Source of the DNA: Rhabdornis inornatus
Lineage: Eukaryota; Chordata; Aves; Passeriformes; Rhabdornithidae
Length of the DNA stretch: 64,000 nucleotides
Reading direction: 5' to 3'
Assembly: GCA_013397075.1 (NCBI GenBank)
Contig: VWZS01011030.1
Location: 379,334-443,333, forward strand
This document shows positions 60,401 through 64,000 of this stretch, in pieces. Numbering within the stretch: the stretch's first letter is position 1; each line of letters begins with the position of its first letter. A program made the position numbers and the translations under genes. The notes beneath the pieces were generated by a model. That model was given only the letters and a program-made list of their open reading frames with translations. It was not told where the DNA came from and did no database searches.

Positions 60401-62872
60401 AGACTCACAGGGGGACTGTCACTGACAGTACCAGATACTGTCCAGGAGTGGAGCCTGCCTGCTTGGCAGTGCTGTTTTCCTGCAGAACTGGTTAATGTCA
60501 GTGAGACTGATGAACACTCCACAGTAGTTAAGGGATGCAGTGGGATGTCATGGAGAAAAGTCCACTGCTAAATATTTTGATTTGAGGAATGAAGAAAAGA
60601 AAACAACTGGCATTTTAGCAGATGGGGGGAAAAGAGATCTGGAAGCAAGAAGAAAATCCTGCAGAGAATGAGGCATGACTTTTTAAAACAGCTGCAGGAT
60701 GTTCTTCTTGGAGGCTCAGAGAAGCACGTTAGGAAAACCCTGGAATGGACCTGGTTCTTCATGAGCACATCCTCACGCCAAAGAACATCATCTTCTCCAT
60801 GAAGCAAACCACCAAAACGTGGGAGCAGCTGCAGCTCACACAACAGCCAAGCCAGAGACACAACCTCTAGGAGACCATCAGCACCACAGACAATGAAATC
60901 CACACCATCAGCAGCCAGAGTCATCACCCAAACAGCTACAGAGCTATTTAAGACGTGATGAGGGTTTGGGGTGATGCTGAGAAACCTACTCCAGATGCAA
61001 ACTGGGAAACTTTGAAGAAAATGATGTCTGAATTGGATTAACTCCTCCTTGGGACAGGGACAGAGTCTACACTGGAATGGGGAAAGTGACTTAAGCCTGC
61101 AAAGGCAGAGCTGTACCTAGCTCATGTGCCCAAGGCAGTGAGTGTACTCAGCAGAGATTTTGGCAGAGGCTCACAGCATGGCTCCGCCAGGAGTTTGTTG
61201 CCCAAGCTAACAATCCAAGGGACAGCCAGTTTGTGACTCTTAAATGCAGTCAACCAACACCTCTAGTGAGGTATCCTTGATGGGCTGATGGCTCATGACC
61301 TCCTAGGGCAGTGACAGTACAAAGGACTTCCCTCCCACATGGGAAAAGGAAGGGAGCAAGTTAACATGGCTTGCTGAGACATCATTTGCAGGATACCCAG
61401 CTCCTACCCGTGAAGGAGTCACACCAGCAGGGAGGTGCTGGTACCTGCTGCCTAGGAACGACTCCCAGAGCTCTCCATCCCTTCAGTTCTCCTGGGGACA
61501 CAGTGGTCCACGTGGAGGCAATGGCCAAGAAGGTCAGCTGCCCTTTAGCTCCATGGCAGGCAGCTGAAGGGCTCCCATTTCTGTTGCTGCTGGACTTAGG
61601 AGTGCAGAGCAGCTACAGCCTCACTTGGTATCCACCACCAGCCAGATTGCTAAGCTTGTAGTTCATGGAGTGACTCTGCCCTTTGCTCTACTCCTCCTTT
61701 ACTGGCTCGATGAAGAGGAAGCTGTGGAGGTGAAATAACTCAGTGGGGTTTCCTTCAGGACAGTTAGAGACTAATGCAGGAGAAACAGAAGGTTCAACAA
61801 CTGTCCACTTAGAGCTGCTCCTGCTGCGTGTCCTTCTCTGCAGCTGTTCCATTACAAACCCATCACAGTATTTGAGGGCTCCCAAGCCACAGCAAGTTCA
61901 GAGCAATGCCTTCCCATGCTGAGATTTGGGGCTCAATTTAGCCCTGCATAACCAGGAAACACCAGCAAACCAGAACAAAGACCAATTACTGCCGAGAAAA
62001 ATGTCAGACAGACATTTGAAGGGTGAGATTCAGCCCTGATAACATGAACACAAGAGGATCACATCAGTAGATGATGCTCAGATACATCACCAGCACTTAC
62101 CAACTGCTACAGTAAAGAAACCTTGTGTGGGGAAGTTAAAAAGGCCCATCACTCAGGGATTTATTTATGACACGTTTCACTTTTATTACCCACAAAGTGG
62201 GGTTTTTTTGTGTTTGGGTGTTTTTGTCTTACTCACCTGTAGCCCTTGAAAGCTGACAGGGAGGGCCATGGCTTCAGCTTGTGCATGGTCTGGGTGAAGT
62301 GGCTCTGTTCCTTCATTCTGCCACATCCTCCCCAATTCTAAACAGTGTAAGAGACTGAAGGGATATCCCCAACACTACAGCTTTCCCTTGGAAACTGACA
62401 CTTCTATGGCACCACAAGTCATGAAATGGGTTCTTTCATCTCTCAGGGTTTCATTCTTTGCTGTGAGGAACCTCCAGGCTTTTCTGCCTGCAGAAATGGA
62501 TCCCAAGGCTCCACCAGAGCACTGGGCTGAACTGGGTACAGGGCAACATATCCCATCCCTAATTTCCATCAGTCTCCAGAAAACAGCACAGTCCTTACAT
62601 GGTGGAGCCAAGGAAAAGAAGTAATGTGTTCCATTATGCAGCTCCAGAGCTGCAGCTGCAATGTGTGCTTTCCAGTCCCAGATATCACATCTCTGCTGCT
62701 GCTGGACTTTCTGCACTCGTGCCACCACCCACCCCTGCCCATTCAATAGGACACCATTCCCAGCCCCTGAAGGACAGTGTGGCTTGGAGTGCTGAGACTC
62801 TTGAATCTCTGCCACACCTAAGAGGTGTTTTACCTGCTTGCCCAAGAGCAATTTCTCCCCTCTTGCACTCAT
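57225..62872 (-). CDS. Candidate unidentified gene, at least three exons (partial model)
   Basis: Three minus-strand exon-like segments fit together without a frame error: 62872-62834 (13 codons from ATG), 62337-62237 (33 codons plus two bases) and 57417-57225 (one base plus 64 codons). The joined open frame runs 111 residues and continues past a strong donor, so the gene would extend to lower coordinates. All inner splice sites are good and two donors are near-perfect (ACAG|GTGAGTAAG, CAG|GTATGT). The product is rich in Trp, Tyr, His and Cys and has no clear signal peptide or membrane segment. I do not recognise its family. It lies upstream of PRRX1 on the same strand. Chance agreement of phases is possible, about one in nine. 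Confidence 0.35.
58202..58226 (+). repeat. Telomere-like (CCCTAA)n, imperfect
   Basis: ACCCTAACCCTAAACCTAACCCTAA, about four units with one changed base. This is the third telomere-like tract in the window. Confidence 0.85.
59085..59136 (+). repeat. A-rich (GAAAAAAAA)n tract
   Basis: A run of about fifteen A followed by GAAAAAAAA-type units grading into GAAA. Possibly a decayed poly(A) tail of a retroposed sequence, but no recognisable body precedes it. Confidence 0.85.
59374..59395. repeat. Near-perfect palindrome GGGT8A7CCCC
   Basis: GGG followed by eight T, seven A and CCCC. It is self-complementary apart from one extra T and the last C. Probably a chance fusion of mononucleotide runs. 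Confidence 0.7.
62237..62337 (-). CDS. Exon-like segment B of the candidate gene (101 bp)
   Basis: The acceptor is CAGTCTCTTACACTGTTTAG and the donor ACAG|GTGAGTAAG matches the consensus at every position. The open frame that leaves phase 2 reads NWGGCGRMKEQSHF and then HKLKPWPSLSAFKGY, and it joins segment C without a stop. An internal ATG (M8) could itself be the start if segment A is not used. Protein family not recognised. Confidence 0.4.
62834..62872 (-). CDS. Exon-like segment A of the candidate gene (possible first coding exon)
   Basis: ATG at 62872 opens MSARGEKLLLGKQ, followed by the donor CAG|GTAAAA in phase 0, as segment B requires. Without splicing the same frame runs on to 62375 as a 165-residue open frame with no recognised domain, so this first exon is the weakest part of the model. 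Any 5' UTR would extend above 62872. Confidence 0.25.
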
Positions 62873-64000
62873 GTGCCAGGTGTGAAAACCAGTTCAGACA
62901 TCAAAACCCACTGCTCAGCACTGGCAGCATGGAAAAATAAAATCACTGGCTGATCAGCCAAACAAGCAGGTGGGAGTGGTAAGGACAGAGGCAGGAGAGA
63001 CAAGGTACTAAACCTGCCCAGTGCTCCCAAGTGCCTCGTTAGGCTGATTTATGTTTAGCTAATTGAGAAAATGACCCTAGCTACACAATCCAGGCCCTAA
63101 TTCAGAAAGGCCCAAGCTTTTTAGTGTCTCTACCTGAGCCTTAAAAGGCATGATTTAAACCCTGTAACTAACAGGCTGCCAAAGGCAAGGATTTGAAGGA
63201 TCTGATGTCCCATCATGCCGAGGGGGTGAGCGAGGCTTGGCTGACTTCTCTGGTTACTTGGTCTTTCCCCAGTGACGTCCGAGTTCTCTGCTGGGACATA
63301 AATCAGGGAAGCCATGAAGGAAACCAGTCTCGTGCCCCATCAAAGGAGCCAACGCTCGCTTTAATGGGACCATGCAGACCAGCCTAAATAGGGCACTTAA
63401 CAAGCATGTGGTTTCTATAATACCAGCCCACGTCCCTACACCCTGCTTGCACTGCCACTGGCAAAACCCTTTGTCCATTACATGCCACACCTGCTGATAT
63501 CCACGGAGTTAGGAAAGGGATCGTAATATAACACCAAAGTGCTGAACTTAGCTAAATTTTTTCCGCAGGCCTGATCCATCCCAGAAATTCTATCTCCCAG
63601 CAACTGCATGAACCCTTATACACAGCTATGGCATATGCAGGAGAGGAGCACAGATACCCAAGACACTGTTACACAGAACCCCACTGAAGTACCAAGCTCG
63701 GTCTAGGACATGCAGATGCTCAAAGATCCCACATAAGGTGCTTCTGATGAGGTTCCAGGCCTCAGGTGTGGGTGCTTAATCCAAACTTGAAACTTGACAG
63801 AAGGGAGTTAGAACAGTAAGTCTTGAGGTCCTGCTGTCCTAAGCAGAAAATACAGACTAGACAGAATCCCAGCAAAGGAGGGAATTTGACAGTGCTTTGC
63901 CTCTTTCTTGGGCTCCAGAACTTCCCTAGAGGTAATGCTGCCACGAGCATTCCTCTTCAGCATGTTCCTAATGCAGCTGATCAGGAAACACAGTACCTCC
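62873..64000. other. Upstream end of window, no gene assigned
   Basis: About 1.1 kb without a recognisable exon, promoter island or repeat family. If the candidate gene is real, its promoter or further 5' exons would be expected here or beyond the window. No CpG island is visible. Confidence 0.5.

Larger units (their letters stand above)
57418..62236. other. Putative intron of the candidate gene; mixed repeats
   Basis: About 4.8 kb between segments C and B. It contains a LTR-like AATAAA phrase (GCAATAAACAGCCTGAGTC, about 57538), a telomere-like tract at 58202, and an A/G-rich run at 59085. A minus-strand hydrophobic open frame at about 58500-58550 (VFLIVGLVFVI) has no good donor. The minus-strand frame at 60568-60927 is unrecognised and not splice-flanked. 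Confidence 0.4.

Noticed and set aside
60568..60927. 119-codon minus-strand open frame
   Set aside because: Protein-like at first sight, but no family, no splice borders and no promoter. It lies inside the putative intron of the candidate gene.
62375..62872. 165-codon unspliced open frame starting MSARGEKLLLGKQ
   Set aside because: No domain recognised. The better reading is that only its first 13 codons could be used, before a donor at 62833; even that is weak.
1..64000. CRISPR arrays, bacterial operons, phage genes
   Set aside because: The sequence is vertebrate nuclear DNA with introns, CR1 and LTR repeats and a CpG island; none of these prokaryotic features is present.

Overview
The window looks like avian nuclear DNA, most probably from a songbird. 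The basis is a vertebrate PRRX1 gene with bird-like spacing, a CR1 LINE 3' end at about 36.3 kb, ERV-type solo LTRs, many short satellites and a T-rich minisatellite. Bird is well supported by the CR1 tail plus PRRX1. Songbird is an inference from the look of the LTRs and minisatellites. There is no bacterial-style gene organisation.

The one securely identified gene is PRRX1 (paired-related homeobox 1, a mesenchymal transcription factor), on the minus strand. Its four long-isoform coding exons were placed to the base from splice consensus and reading phase: exon 1 at 42878-43118, exon 2 at 13151-13326, exon 3 at 11669-11850 and exon 4 at 6922-7060. They join without a frame error to 245 codons plus TAA. 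A fifth, alternative exon (9332-9383) sits between exons 3 and 4 and encodes the tail of the short isoform that lacks the OAR domain. In this genome that tail stops after eight residues. Exon 1 lies in a CpG island (about 41.5-43.7 kb) with a CACGG pentanucleotide array in the 5' UTR/promoter. The 3' UTR runs down to a probable poly(A) signal near 6043.

Layout by region. 1-4.3 kb is a near-identical direct duplication of at least 1,770 bp, with a single N at the junction, probably an assembly overlap artefact. 4.4-4.85 kb is a solo LTR. 6.0-7.06 kb is the PRRX1 3' end. 7-13.3 kb holds exons 4, alternative, 3 and 2, with LTR-like and microsatellite sequence packed into introns 3 and 2 close to the exon borders. 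13.3-42.9 kb is intron 1 (29.5 kb), with a CR1 tail, a minisatellite, two CpG-dense islets and otherwise unremarkable intronic DNA. 43.1-57 kb is the PRRX1 upstream region, with possible regulatory segments and a duplicated 103-bp element. At 57.2-62.9 kb on the minus strand, three exon-like segments have good splice sites and mutually compatible phases. I cannot assign this candidate gene to a family; it is the most interesting unknown in the window.

No tRNA, rRNA, CRISPR array, intact transposon or intact retroviral gene was found. Homology statements rest on recall of protein families and repeats, not on a search.
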